Notes under the pieces: model-generated | Told to the model about the DNA's origin: nothing | What the model saw: the letters and a program-made list of their open reading frames with translations, nothing else | Databases searched by the model: none | Source: Pseudomonadota bacterium | Lineage (GTDB): Bacteria; Pseudomonadota; Gammaproteobacteria; Burkholderiales; Burkholderiaceae_C | DNA length: 64,000 nucleotides | Direction: 5' to 3' | Assembly (NCBI GenBank): GCA_023442945.1 | Contig: JAEZWW010000046.1 | Coordinates: 1 to 64,000 of the forward strand | Translations under genes and position numbers: made by a program | Part shown: positions 45,434-56,214 of the stretch, in pieces | How the letters are laid out: each line of letters starts with the position of its first letter | Position numbering within the stretch: the stretch's first letter is position 1

Positions 45434-47073
45434 GCGTGTTTTCTTCCCTCTGGAATTCGCAGGGCGAGCAGGCCCAGTCGCGCCGAGCTGCCACGCTGGA
45501 GCGCATCGCCGCCTGGCGCGCCCTGGAAGCGCGCGCGGCGGACGCGTCAGCCCGCGCCAAGCCGCAGTTCGACAAGCGCGGCCAGTTGCTGCCGCGCGAG
45601 CGCCTGGCTTTGTTGCTGGATCCGGGTGCGCCGTGGCTGCCGCTGTGCTCGCTGGCCGGTTACCTGCAGGACCGGCGCGACCCGGCCAAGTCGGTGCCCG
45701 GCGGCGGCATGTTGGCGGGCATCGGTTTCATCGAGGGCGTGCGCTGCATGGTGGTCGCCAGCGATTCGGGCATTGAAGCCGGCGCCATCCAGGAGCGCGG
45801 GCTGGACAAGATGCTGCGGGTGCAAGAGATCGCGCTGCAAAACCGCCTGCCTTTCATCCACCTGGTGGAAAGCGCCGGCGCCAACCTGATGCGCTACAAG
45901 GTCGAGGGCTTTGTGCACGGTGGCTCGCTGTTTCGCAACCTGGCGCGCCATTCGGCCGCGGGGCTGCCGGTGGTGACCGTGCAGCACGGCTCGGGCACGG
46001 CCGGTGGTGCGTACATGCCGGGGCTGTCCGATATCGTGATCATGGTGCGCGGCCGCTCGCGCGCATTTCTCGCCGGCCCGCCGCTGCTCAAGGCCGCCAC
46101 CGGCGAAGTGGCGACCGAAGAAGAACTGGGCGGCGCCGAGATGCACACCAGCGTGTCGGGCCTGGGCGAATACCTAGCTGAAAACGACCGCCAGGCGCTG
46201 GGCATGGCGCGCGCCGCGATCCGCGAGTTTTCTGCGGCGAATCGGCCTGTGGCCCTAGAGCCATCTGCGCGGAAAGCTACCGATGCTGTAGCAAACGAGC
46301 CCAGCTTCCCGGCCGACGACCTGCTGGGCCTGATGCCGCCGCACCACCGCGAGCCGGTCGACATGCGCGAGGTGATGGCCCGCATCGTCGACGGCTCCGA
46401 CCTGCTCGAATTCAAGCCGCTGTACGGCGCGCCCACGCTGTGCGTGCAGGCGCGCATCGGCGGCCACCGCGTCGGCATCATCAGCAACAACGGCCCGATC
46501 GACGTGGCCGGCGCCAACAAGGCCACGCACTTCATCCAGTGGATGTGCCAGCTGGGCCACCCCATCGTCTACCTGCAGAACACCACCGGCTACATGGTCG
46601 GCAAGGACAGCGAGCAGGGCGGCATGATCAAGCACGGCAGCAAGATGATCCAGGCCGTAACCAACGCCACCGTGCCGCAGCTGACCATCCAGTGTGGCGC
46701 CAGTTTTGGCGCCGGCAACTACGGCATGTGCGGGCGCGGCTACGCACCGCGCTTCTTGTTCAGCTGGCCCGGCGCCAAGACCGCGGTGATGGGCGGCGAA
46801 CAGGCCGCGCGCACCATGCAGATCGTGACCGAGGCCGGCATGGCGCGCAAAGGCCTGACGCCCGACCCGGCCGAATCGCAGGCGCAGTACGACCAGATCG
46901 TCGCCATGTTTGAAGCGCAGGCTGACGCCTTCTACACCAGCGGCCTGCTGCTGGACGACGGCGTGATCGATCCGCGCGACACGCGGGCCGTGCTGCGCTT
47001 TTGCCTGGACACGATCGCCGAAGGCGCGGCGAAAGTCGTGCGGCCGATGCAGTTCGGCGTTGCCCGCATGTGA
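45430..47073 (+). CDS. Acyl-CoA carboxylase carboxyltransferase (beta) subunit, AtuC/LiuB-like
   Basis: 547 residues of the biotin-dependent carboxyltransferase family. GKLLPRER-like GQLLPRERLALLLDPGAPW, SAGANLMRYKVEGFVHGG, SGTAGGAYMPGLSD and LAGPPLLKAATGEVATEEELGG are hallmarks of methylcrotonyl- and geranyl-CoA carboxylase beta subunits. The PGGGMLAGIGFIEGVRCMVV region looks closer to geranyl-CoA carboxylase (AtuC) than to LiuB, from memory. Residues about 261-289 (FSAANRPVALEPSARKATDA and on) come from an in-frame family A repeat in the linker between the two crotonase-like halves. The substrate is a beta,gamma- or alpha,beta-unsaturated acyl-CoA, identity unknown. Confidence 0.9.
   Translation: MSVFSSLWNSQGEQAQSRRAATLERIAAWRALEARAADASARAKPQFDKRGQLLPRERLALLLDPGAPWLPLCSLAGYLQDRRDPAKSVPGGGMLAGIGFIEGVRCMVVASDSGIEAGAIQERGLDKMLRVQEIALQNRLPFIHLVESAGANLMRYKVEGFVHGGSLFRNLARHSAAGLPVVTVQHGSGTAGGAYMPGLSDIVIMVRGRSRAFLAGPPLLKAATGEVATEEELGGAEMHTSVSGLGEYLAENDRQALGMARAAIREFSAANRPVALEPSARKATDAVANEPSFPADDLLGLMPPHHREPVDMREVMARIVDGSDLLEFKPLYGAPTLCVQARIGGHRVGIISNNGPIDVAGANKATHFIQWMCQLGHPIVYLQNTTGYMVGKDSEQGGMIKHGSKMIQAVTNATVPQLTIQCGASFGAGNYGMCGRGYAPRFLFSWPGAKTAVMGGEQAARTMQIVTEAGMARKGLTPDPAESQAQYDQIVAMFEAQADAFYTSGLLLDDGVIDPRDTRAVLRFCLDTIAEGAAKVVRPMQFGVARM
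46211..46296 (+). repeat. Family A repeat in frame inside the carboxyltransferase gene
   Basis: AATCGGCCTGTGGCCCTAGA, GCCATCTGCGCGGAAAGCTA and GATGCTGTAGCAAAC. It is read through as a linker between the N- and C-terminal halves. Confidence 0.8.
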
Positions 47074-47111
47074 GCGAGGCGCGCACCCCCACACACCCGA
47101 GGACACATCCC

Positions 47112-48281
47112 ATGCAGCTGACGCACGAACACGAGCAGGTCCGCGACACGCTCAAGCGCTACATCGACGAGCACATCAACCCGCACGTCGACGAATGGGA
47201 AGAGGCCGAGATCTTCCCCGCGCACCAGGTCTTCAAGGGTTTGGGCGACCTGGGCCTGCTGGGCCTGACCAAGCCGGTCGAATACGGCGGCGCGGGGCTC
47301 GACTATTCCTACAGCATGGTCATGGCCGAGACGCTGGGCCACATCCGCTGCGGCGGCGTGCCCATGGCGATCGGTGTGCAGACCGACATGTGCACGCCCG
47401 CGCTGGCGCGCTTCGGCAGCGATGAGCTGCGCCGCGAATTCCTGGCGCCGGCCATCGCGGGCGACATGGTCGGGTGCATCGGCGTCAGCGAGCCAGCGGC
47501 GGGCAGCGATGTGTCGGGCATCAAGAGCGTGGCGCGCAAGGACGGCGACGACTACCTGATCAGCGGCCAGAAGATGTGGATCACCAACAGCCTCCAGGCC
47601 GACTGGATGTGCATGCTGGTCAACACCGGCGGCGACAACCTGCACAAGAACAAGAGCCTGGTCATGGTGCCGATGCGGGACGGGCGCGGCGGCCAGCTGA
47701 CGCCGGGCATCGAGGTGGCGCGCAAGATCCGGAAGATCGGTATGGATTCGTCCGACACCGGGCTGATCTACTTTGACGACGTGCGCGTGCCGCAGCGCTA
47801 CCTGATCGGCCAGGAAGGCCAAGGCTTTATCTACCAGATGCAGCAGTTCCAGGAAGAGCGCCTGTGGGCCGCGGCCAACGCGCTGGTGGCGCTGGACGAA
47901 TGCATCCAGGAAACCATTACCTGGGCGCGCGACCGCCACATGTTCGGCAGCACGCTGCTGAACCAGCAGTGGGTGCAGTTCAAGCTGGTGGAGCTGCAAA
48001 CCGAGGTCGAAGCGCTGCGCGCGCTGACCTGGGCCGCAGGCGCGCGCTATGTGCAGGGCGACGACGTGCTGCAGTGGGCCAGCATGGCCAAGCTGAAGGC
48101 CGGCCGTCTGATGCGCGAGGTGGCCGACACCTGTTTGCAGTTCTGGGGCGGCATGGGCTTCACCTTGGACAACCGCGTGTCGCGCCTGTACCGCGACGGG
48201 CGCCTGGCGTCGATTGGCGGCGGGGCGGACGAGGTGATGATGGGGATCATTGCCAAAACGATGGGGATGATGAAGAGATGA
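47112..48281 (+). CDS. Acyl-CoA dehydrogenase, AtuD-like
   Basis: 389 residues, an FAD-dependent enzyme that introduces an alpha,beta double bond in acyl-CoA. Conserved parts are INPHVDEWEEAEIFPAH, GLLGLTKPVEYGGAGLDYSY, SEPAAGSDVSGIKS, GQKMWITNSLQADWM and the C-terminal QFWGGMGFTLDNRVSRLYRD. The segment GGVPMAIGVQTDMCTPALARFG recalls citronellyl-CoA dehydrogenase (AtuD). The start at 47112 follows the carboxyltransferase gene by 38 bp. Substrate inferred only from context. Confidence 0.92.
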   Translation: MQLTHEHEQVRDTLKRYIDEHINPHVDEWEEAEIFPAHQVFKGLGDLGLLGLTKPVEYGGAGLDYSYSMVMAETLGHIRCGGVPMAIGVQTDMCTPALARFGSDELRREFLAPAIAGDMVGCIGVSEPAAGSDVSGIKSVARKDGDDYLISGQKMWITNSLQADWMCMLVNTGGDNLHKNKSLVMVPMRDGRGGQLTPGIEVARKIRKIGMDSSDTGLIYFDDVRVPQRYLIGQEGQGFIYQMQQFQEERLWAAANALVALDECIQETITWARDRHMFGSTLLNQQWVQFKLVELQTEVEALRALTWAAGARYVQGDDVLQWASMAKLKAGRLMREVADTCLQFWGGMGFTLDNRVSRLYRDGRLASIGGGADEVMMGIIAKTMGMMKR

Positions 48282-48283
48282 AC

Positions 48284-48405
48284 ACCCCCCTGAGTCGCCT
48301 GCGGCGCCTTCCCCCCGCTCTCTTCGCGCTGACGCGCTTCGGGCAGGGGGACAACGCCAATGCCCGGCGCAGGTCCGGGCATGGCGTTCGCTGGGATGGC
48401 GGGCT
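48284..48405. repeat. Family B GC-rich hairpin repeat
   Basis: CACCCCCCTGAGTCGCCTGC, a CGCTTCGGGCAGGGGGACAA stretch and an inverted repeat (CAATGCCCGGCGCAGGTCC then GGGCATGGCGTT). Closely related to the copy at 19.7 kb. Confidence 0.85.
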
Positions 48406-48529
48406 GCGCCGCCACTTGTGCGGGGGTGTGCGGAGGGCGGTTGGACTTTCGCCCATGGACCTGGTGCGCAACGGGGCTGCGTGTTCCGCAGTTGAGCTGG
48501 CAGCGGTTGCTTGCAACATGCTCCCAAAT

Positions 48530-48592
48530 TCGCAGCTGTCCGCGCAAGTGGCACTGGGGCCGCAGGCCGATTTCATTCAAATTTGTTGTTCG
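48530..48592 (-). repeat. Family A REP-like repeat, diverged
   Basis: TTCGCAGCTGTCCGCGCAAG, a TGGCACTGGGGC block and a GGCCGATTTCATTCAAAT tail, just before the carboxylase start. Confidence 0.7.
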
Positions 48593-48603
48593 ACGGAGGG
48601 CGC

Positions 48604-50651
<2,048 letters not shown>

Positions 50652-50655
<4 letters not shown>

Positions 50656-51938
50656 CCGCCGAGGCCGTCACCGCCGATGCGTCGGTGGCCGAGCGCGCGC
50701 TGCTGGCCGACACCGTGGCGCGCTTTGCGCGCGAACGCATCGCGCCGCACGTGACGGCGTGGGACGCGGCCGGCGAATTCCCGCGCGCGCTGTACCGCGA
50801 GGCGGCCGCACTCGGCCTGCTCGGCCTGGGCTACCCCGAGGCTTACGGCGGCACGCCGGCCTCGCACCGCCTGCGCCTCAGCCTGTGGGTGCCACTGTGT
50901 CGGTATGGCGCCAGCGGCGGCGTGCTGGCCAGCCTGCTGTCGCACAACATCGGCTTGCCGCCGGTGCTGGCGTTGGGCAGCGACGCGGTGAAGCAGGAAG
51001 TGGTGCCGCCCGTGCTGGCGGGCGAGCGCATCGCCGCGTTGGCCATCACCGAGCCCGGTGGCGGCTCCGACGTGGCGGCGCTGCGCACGCGCGCGCGGCG
51101 CGAGGGCGATGACTACGTGATCGATGGCGAGAAGGTGTTCATCACCTCGGGCATGCGCGCCGACTGGATCACTGTCGCTGTACGGACATCTGCCCCCACG
51201 CTCCCTGCTGCGCATGGTGCGCTGCCCCCGTCCGGGGAAGGGACCACGGATGCGCCGCGGTCTGGGGCTCCCGCTGCCTTGGGGCGGCCCGGCGGCAGCG
51301 GCGGCGACGCCGGCAGCCACGGCGCGGGCGGCATCTCGCTCCTGCTGGTGCCGGGTGACAGCGCTGGCCTCAGCCGCACCCGCCTGGACAAGATGGGCTG
51401 GCTGTGTTCCGACACCGCGCACCTGCGCTTTGACGGCGTGCGCGTGCCGGCGCGCTACCTGCTGGGCGAGGAGGGCGCGGGCTTCAAGGCCATCATGGGC
51501 AACTTCAATGGCGAGCGCTTTGGCATCGCCTGCGCGGCGCTGGGTTTTGCGCAAGCCTGCTACGACGAGGCGCTGGCCTGGGCGCGCGAGCGCCAGACCT
51601 TTGGCGCGGCGCTGACGCAGCACCAGGTGGTGCGCCACCGGCTGATTGACATGCAGCAGCGCATCCGTTCGACCGAGGCCTGGCTGGAGCAGCTGGCCGC
51701 CCGCGCCGACGCCGGCGACACCGGGGCCGACTGGGTCGGCGAGGTCTGCGTGCTGAAGAACCACGCCACGCAGGCCATGGCGTTTTGCGCCGACGCGGGC
51801 GTGCAGATCCTGGGCGGCATGGGCTACATGCGCGGCACGGTATGCGAGCGCATCTACCGCGAGGTGAAGGTGCTGACCATCGGTGGCGGCACAGAAGAAA
51901 TCATGCGTGAACTGGCCGCGCGCCAATGGAGGATTTGA
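50652..51938 (+). CDS. Acyl-CoA dehydrogenase with repeat-derived insertion
   Basis: 428 residues. GLLGLGYPEAYGGTPASH, ITEPGGGSDVAALRTRARREGDD, GEKVFITSGMRADWI and the C-terminal ILGGMGYMRGTVCERIYREVK are typical. Residues about 181-214, between VAVRTS and GGISLLLVPGD, are an added proline- and glycine-rich loop encoded by a family C repeat; ordinary family members pass directly from one to the other. The start overlaps the carboxylase stop (ATGA). It is the second dehydrogenase of the cluster; the substrate is unknown. The insertion is in a surface loop of the middle beta domain, so activity may be retained. Confidence 0.88.
51192..51293 (-). repeat. Family C repeat in frame inside the dehydrogenase gene
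   Basis: The element runs from GCCCCCACGCTCC to CCTTGGGGCGGCCCGGC, the reverse complement of the ends seen at 49452-49524. Its 102 bp add 34 codons. Confidence 0.8.
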
Positions 51939-51990
51939 ATTCAATCGACCAATGGCCCTACGGGGGATTGCGCAGGCAGCTAGCAAAACG
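51939..51990 (+). repeat. Family A REP-like repeat, diverged
   Basis: ATGGCCCTACGGGGGATTGC, then GCAGGCAGCTAGCAAAACG, right after the dehydrogenase stop. Confidence 0.7.
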
Positions 51991-52069
51991 AGAGCGTTCA
52001 GTCAGAGCGCCACCGCACCGGATGCCAAACACTGCACGCGCCCAAGGGGCGCTACACAAGGACGGAGAC

Positions 52070-53649
52070 ATGCGTTTTGAAGATCAAGCCGGCACCGTGG
52101 GTGCCGCGCTGGCCCACACCGCCCTGCAGCACGCGGGCACGGCCTTCATCGACCGCGAGGCGACTTGCACCTGGCCCGACATGGACCGCCTGGCCACGCA
52201 GATCGGCCAGCGCCTGCAGGCCCTGGGCATCGGCCATGGCGACCGCATCGGCGTCATCCTGCCCAACCAGATCGAATGGGTGGCGCTGTACTTGGCGGCC
52301 GCGCGCATCGGCGCCGTGGTGGTGGCCTGAGCGTGCGCTACCGCGACACCGAGCTGGACTTCATGCTGAGCGACAGCGGCGCCAAGGCGGTGCTGGCGCC
52401 CACCAGCTTCGCGGGCTTTGACTACGTGGCCTACCTGAACGCGGCGCGCGGGCGCATGCCGCAGCTGCAGCACCTGCTGTTCGTCGGCGCGCCCGAGGGT
52501 GTGGAAGGCGGCGTGCCGTTCAATGTCTGGATGCGCGGCCCGACCGACGGCGCGGCGCCACTGACCGGGCCGGGGCCTACGCCCGACGACCTGGTCATGG
52601 TCATCTACACCTCCGGCACCACCGGCCGGCCCAAGGCGGCGGGGTTGACGCACCGCTCGCAACTGGCGTCGGCCAGCGGGCAGCAGGTACACACTGGCAT
52701 GGCGGCCACCGATCTGCTGCAGTTGGCGATGCCGCTGAACCACGTGGGCGGCATCACCTGTGGCGTGCTGTCGATGCTGTTGGCGGGTGGCGCCTGCGAG
52801 CTGGTCGCGGCCTTCCATCCGGACGTGGTGCTGGCCATGACGCGGCGCCACCCGCCGACGATGCTGGTCGGCGTGCCGACCATGCTCACGCTGCTGCTGA
52901 TGCACCCGGACTTCGCCAAGGGCGACTGGTCGCGCGTGCACCTGTTGATCGTCGGCGGGTCGAACGTCGAGCCCAGCCTGTTGACGCGCCTGCAGACGGC
53001 CTTCCCCGAAGCCACGCTGATGAACCTGTACGGTTTGTCCGAATCGTCGGGCGCCATCGTGATGACGCCGCGCGGCGCCACGCAGGATGCGCTGCTCAAC
53101 TCCATCGGCAAACCCTTGCGCGGCGCCAGCGTGCGCGTGCTGAACCCGGGCGGCACCGACGCCGCCGTGGGCGAGGTCGGCGAGCTGCTGTACCGCGGCT
53201 GTGGCGTGATTCCGCGTTACGTCGGCATGCAGCAGGACGAGGGCACGTTTGACGCGGAAGGCTGGCTGCATTCCGGGGACATGGGCTACCAGGACGCGCT
53301 GGGGCAGATCTACCTGATGGGCCGGCGCAAGGACATGTTCTTGCAAGGCGGCTTCAACGTGTACCCCGCCGAGGTCGAAGGCGTGATCGGCGCCGTGCCG
53401 GGCGTGGTGATGGTGGCGGGCATCGGCGTGCCCGACGCGGTGCTGGGTGAAGTTGGTCGCTACTACTTGGTCGCCAAGCCGGACAGCGGCCTGACGGGCG
53501 ACGTCGTGATAGCGCATTGCCGCGAGCACCTGGCCGACTACAAGGTGCCGCGCCAGGTGGTGTTCCGCGATGCGCTGCCGATGACCCCGGCCGGCAAGAT
53601 CCAGAAGGCTGCGCTGCGCGAAGAAGCGCGGGCGGCGACCACGGTTTGA
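52070..53649 (+). pseudogene. Acyl-CoA ligase gene with a frameshift
   Basis: An AMP-forming ligase of about 526 residues is split by one missing base. The first part, MRFEDQAGTVGAALAHTA to ARIGAVVVA, ends in a TGA at 52328; the second frame resumes with LSVRYRDTELDFMLSDSG exactly where the family continues. Restoring one C near 52327 (GCC-CTG) rejoins the protein. The second part holds the ATP loop VIYTSGTTGRPKAAGLTH, LYGLSESSGAI and the C-terminal lysine segment TPAGKIQKAAL. A ribosome-binding site (AAGGACGGAG) precedes 52070. It is either a recent inactivation or a sequencing error. An intact ligase follows at 54540. Confidence 0.85.
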
Positions 53650-53659
53650 GGGAACTGGA

Positions 53660-54478
53660 ATGAACGTCAGCTTCGATTTCTCGGGCCGCCACGTGGTGGT
53701 CTTCGGTGGCACCACCGGTATCAACCTGGGCATCGCCCAAGCCTATGCGCGCCAGGGTGCCAAAGTGACAGTGGCCAGCCGCAAGGTCGCGAACGTCGAT
53801 GCGGCCGTCGCCACGCTGGGGTCGCAGGGCTTTGGCGTGGTGGCCGACGTGCGCGACGATGAGGCGGTGGGCGCCGCCCTGGCCCAGGCGGTGGCGCGCC
53901 ACGGACCGATCGACGTGTTGGTGTCCGGCGCGGCGGGCAACTTTCTGGCCGCCGCAGCCGAGATGTCGTCCAACGCTTTCAAGGTGGTGGTCGACATCGA
54001 CCTGCAAGGCAGTTTCCACGTGGCACGGCGTGCGCTGGAGCACCTGCGCCGGCCCGGCGCGAGTCTGATCTTCATCACGGCGCCACAGTCGCAAGTGCCG
54101 ATGCCCTACCAGGCGCATGTCAGCGCGGCCAAGGCAGGTGTGGACCAACTGGCGCGCGTGCTGGCCATCGAATGGGGACCGCTGGGCGTGCGCGTCAACG
54201 CCATCTCGCCCGGGCCGATCGCCGGTACGGAAGGCATGAAGCGCCTGGCGCCGCAGGGCGTCGAGGGCGACGCGCTGGTGCAGCAGATGGTGCCACTGGG
54301 CCGCATGGGCACGCCCGAAGACATCGCGCAGCTGGCGATGTTCCTGGGCTCGGACGCCGCCACATACGTGTCGGGCACCGTGATCGCCTGCGATGGCGGC
54401 GCGCAAGGCCAGCTCACGCCGATGATCACCGCGGCCGCCCGGCTGGCGCATGATGCGGCGGCCAAAGCGCCGGGTTGA
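53660..54478 (+). CDS. SDR dienoyl-CoA reductase-like protein
   Basis: 272 residues of the SDR superfamily. The cofactor motif is FGGTTGINLGIAQAYARQGA near residues 15-34. The catalytic region reads HVSAAKAGVDQLARVLAIEWG, with the usual Tyr replaced by Val and the Lys kept. With NAISPGPIAGTEGMKRLAP it recalls peroxisomal 2,4-dienoyl-CoA reductase (DECR2). Reduction of conjugated dienoyl-CoA is inferred. It starts 10 bp after the split ligase gene and precedes the intact ligase. By position it corresponds to atuG-like genes. Confidence 0.85.
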   Translation: MNVSFDFSGRHVVVFGGTTGINLGIAQAYARQGAKVTVASRKVANVDAAVATLGSQGFGVVADVRDDEAVGAALAQAVARHGPIDVLVSGAAGNFLAAAAEMSSNAFKVVVDIDLQGSFHVARRALEHLRRPGASLIFITAPQSQVPMPYQAHVSAAKAGVDQLARVLAIEWGPLGVRVNAISPGPIAGTEGMKRLAPQGVEGDALVQQMVPLGRMGTPEDIAQLAMFLGSDAATYVSGTVIACDGGAQGQLTPMITAAARLAHDAAAKAPG

Positions 54479-54539
54479 ATCTTGCCGCGCCAGACGGCAG
54501 AAGGTTTTCGGGTTACCCACACAACGAGGAGACAAGACG

Positions 54540-56120
54540 ATGATCGACATGCCTTTGACCAGCGCCGCCCAACGTATCCGCCGTGTGGCGTTGGGCGATC
54601 TGCTGTACCGCACCGCATTGCGCTTTGGCCAGCGCACCGCCCTGGTCGATGGCGATCAGCGCATCGACTACCAGACGCTGGATGCGCGCAGCTCACGCCT
54701 TGCCCACCATTTGCTGGTCACCGTGGGTGCCGGCAAGCAGGTCGGCATGCTGTGCGCCAACTCGATCGACATGGTGGTGGCCACCAACGCCATCCACAAG
54801 GCGGGGCAGGTCTGGGTGCCGGTCAACATCAAGCTGGACGCGGCGGCCATCGCCTACATCTTGCAGCACGCCGAGGTGTCGGCCGTGGTCGTGGACGAGG
54901 CGCTGTGTGACCTGCCGGATCTGCTGAAGGTGGTGCGCGACCTGAAGGTGCCGGTGTTGGTGAGCATGGCGGGCGGAGCGGCGTCCGCCCACGGCACACC
55001 CCTGGCGCAGGCCGAAGCCGGCCAGCCAGCGGACTTGCCCGACGTGGTGATCGACGGCAACCAACCCGCGCTGCTGATGTACACCAGCGGCACCACGGGG
55101 CACCCCAAGGGCGTGGTGCATTCGCACCTGTCTGTGTACAGCGCCATCATGGGCAACATGGTCGGCATGCGCTACACCGAGCACGACGTCGTCAGCGGCT
55201 GGCTGCCGCTGTTCCATTGCGCGCAGCACACGCTGGCCGCAACGGCATGCGCGGCCGGTGCCTGCGTCGTGTTGACGCGCGCGTTCGTCCCCACTGAAGT
55301 GGCGAATCTGGTCGTGCGCGAAGGCATGACGGTGTATGTAGGCCTGCCGCTGATGTATGCAGCCGTGTTGGCCGATCCGGCGTTCAAGCCGACCACGCTG
55401 CGCCAGTGCGTGTACGCGATGGCGCCGATCCCCCAACCGCTGATCGCGCAGATCGCCGAACGCATGTGTCCGCACATCATGCTGGCCACCGGGCAGACCG
55501 AGATCTACCCCGCCACCATGAGCTTCGACCCGCTGGCTCACCCGGGCAGCGACGGCAACTACTGGGGCACGTCACTGGTCACGAACGAGACGGCCATCAT
55601 GGACGATGACGGTCGGTTGCTGGGCGCGGGCGAGGTGGGGGAGATCGTGCACCGCGGTCCCAACGTGATGATGGGCTACTTCAAGGACCCGGAGGCGACG
55701 GCGGCCGCCCAGCGCTTCGGCTGGCACCACACGGGCGACCTGGGCATGTGGGACGCGCACGGGCAGATGGTCTTTCTGGACCGCAAAAAGGACATGATCA
55801 AGACCGGCGGCGAGAACGTCGCCAGCGTCAAGGTCGAAGCGGTTTTGCTGGCCCACCCGGCCGTGGCGGGCGCGGCGGTGCTGGGCGTGCCGCACCTGCA
55901 CTGGGGCGAAGCCGTGTGCGCGGTGGTGGTGCGCAAGCCCAATGCCGACGCAGACGAGGCCAGCGTGCTGGCGCACTGCAAGGACCGCCTGGGTGGGTTT
56001 GAAGTGCCCAAGGTGGTGCACTTCGTCGACGTCTTGCCGGCCACCGCCACTGGCAAGGTGCAAAAGCATGTGCTGCGCAAAACCCTGAGCGATCTGTTGC
56101 AGTCGCGGGCTGGCGGCTGA
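54540..56120 (+). CDS. AMP-forming acyl-CoA ligase
   Basis: 526 residues of the ANL superfamily. The ATP loop MYTSGTTGHPKGVVHSHLS lies near residues 180-198, DRKKDMIKTGGENVASVKVE marks the hinge, and the C-terminal TATGKVQKHVLRK holds the catalytic lysine. The start at 54540 (MIDMPLTSAAQ) follows a good GAGGAG ribosome-binding site. It is the last gene of the carboxylase cluster and is followed by a shared terminator. It probably activates the free acid that enters the pathway. Confidence 0.93.
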   Translation: MIDMPLTSAAQRIRRVALGDLLYRTALRFGQRTALVDGDQRIDYQTLDARSSRLAHHLLVTVGAGKQVGMLCANSIDMVVATNAIHKAGQVWVPVNIKLDAAAIAYILQHAEVSAVVVDEALCDLPDLLKVVRDLKVPVLVSMAGGAASAHGTPLAQAEAGQPADLPDVVIDGNQPALLMYTSGTTGHPKGVVHSHLSVYSAIMGNMVGMRYTEHDVVSGWLPLFHCAQHTLAATACAAGACVVLTRAFVPTEVANLVVREGMTVYVGLPLMYAAVLADPAFKPTTLRQCVYAMAPIPQPLIAQIAERMCPHIMLATGQTEIYPATMSFDPLAHPGSDGNYWGTSLVTNETAIMDDDGRLLGAGEVGEIVHRGPNVMMGYFKDPEATAAAQRFGWHHTGDLGMWDAHGQMVFLDRKKDMIKTGGENVASVKVEAVLLAHPAVAGAAVLGVPHLHWGEAVCAVVVRKPNADADEASVLAHCKDRLGGFEVPKVVHFVDVLPATATGKVQKHVLRKTLSDLLQSRAGG

Positions 56121-56169
56121 GGATTGCGACCCCGGACGTGGCGGGATGCTCCGCAGGCGTGACAGAAGC

Positions 56170-56197
56170 AAAAAGGCCGCCCAAGAGCGGCCTTTTT
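56170..56197. terminator. Bidirectional rho-independent terminator
   Basis: AAAAAGGCCGC and GCGGCCTTTTT form the stem around a CCAAGA loop. It separates the carboxylase cluster from the convergent liv operon and serves both. Confidence 0.92.
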
Positions 56198-56214
56198 CTA
56201 CCAGTTCATGACGC

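Larger units (their letters stand above)
48282..48603. other. Repeat-filled gap in the carboxylase cluster
   Basis: 322 bp between the acyl-CoA dehydrogenase and the biotin carboxylase. It contains one family B element and one family A copy and no gene. Confidence 0.7.

Noticed and set aside
48247..48580. Minus-strand open frames in the gap before the biotin carboxylase gene
   Set aside because: They are translations of family A and family B repeats, with no conserved domain and no ribosome-binding site.
52320..52335. Programmed -1 frameshift in the acyl-CoA ligase
   Set aside because: The junction GTGGCCTGAGC has no slippery heptamer or following hairpin, so a deletion or sequencing error is more likely.
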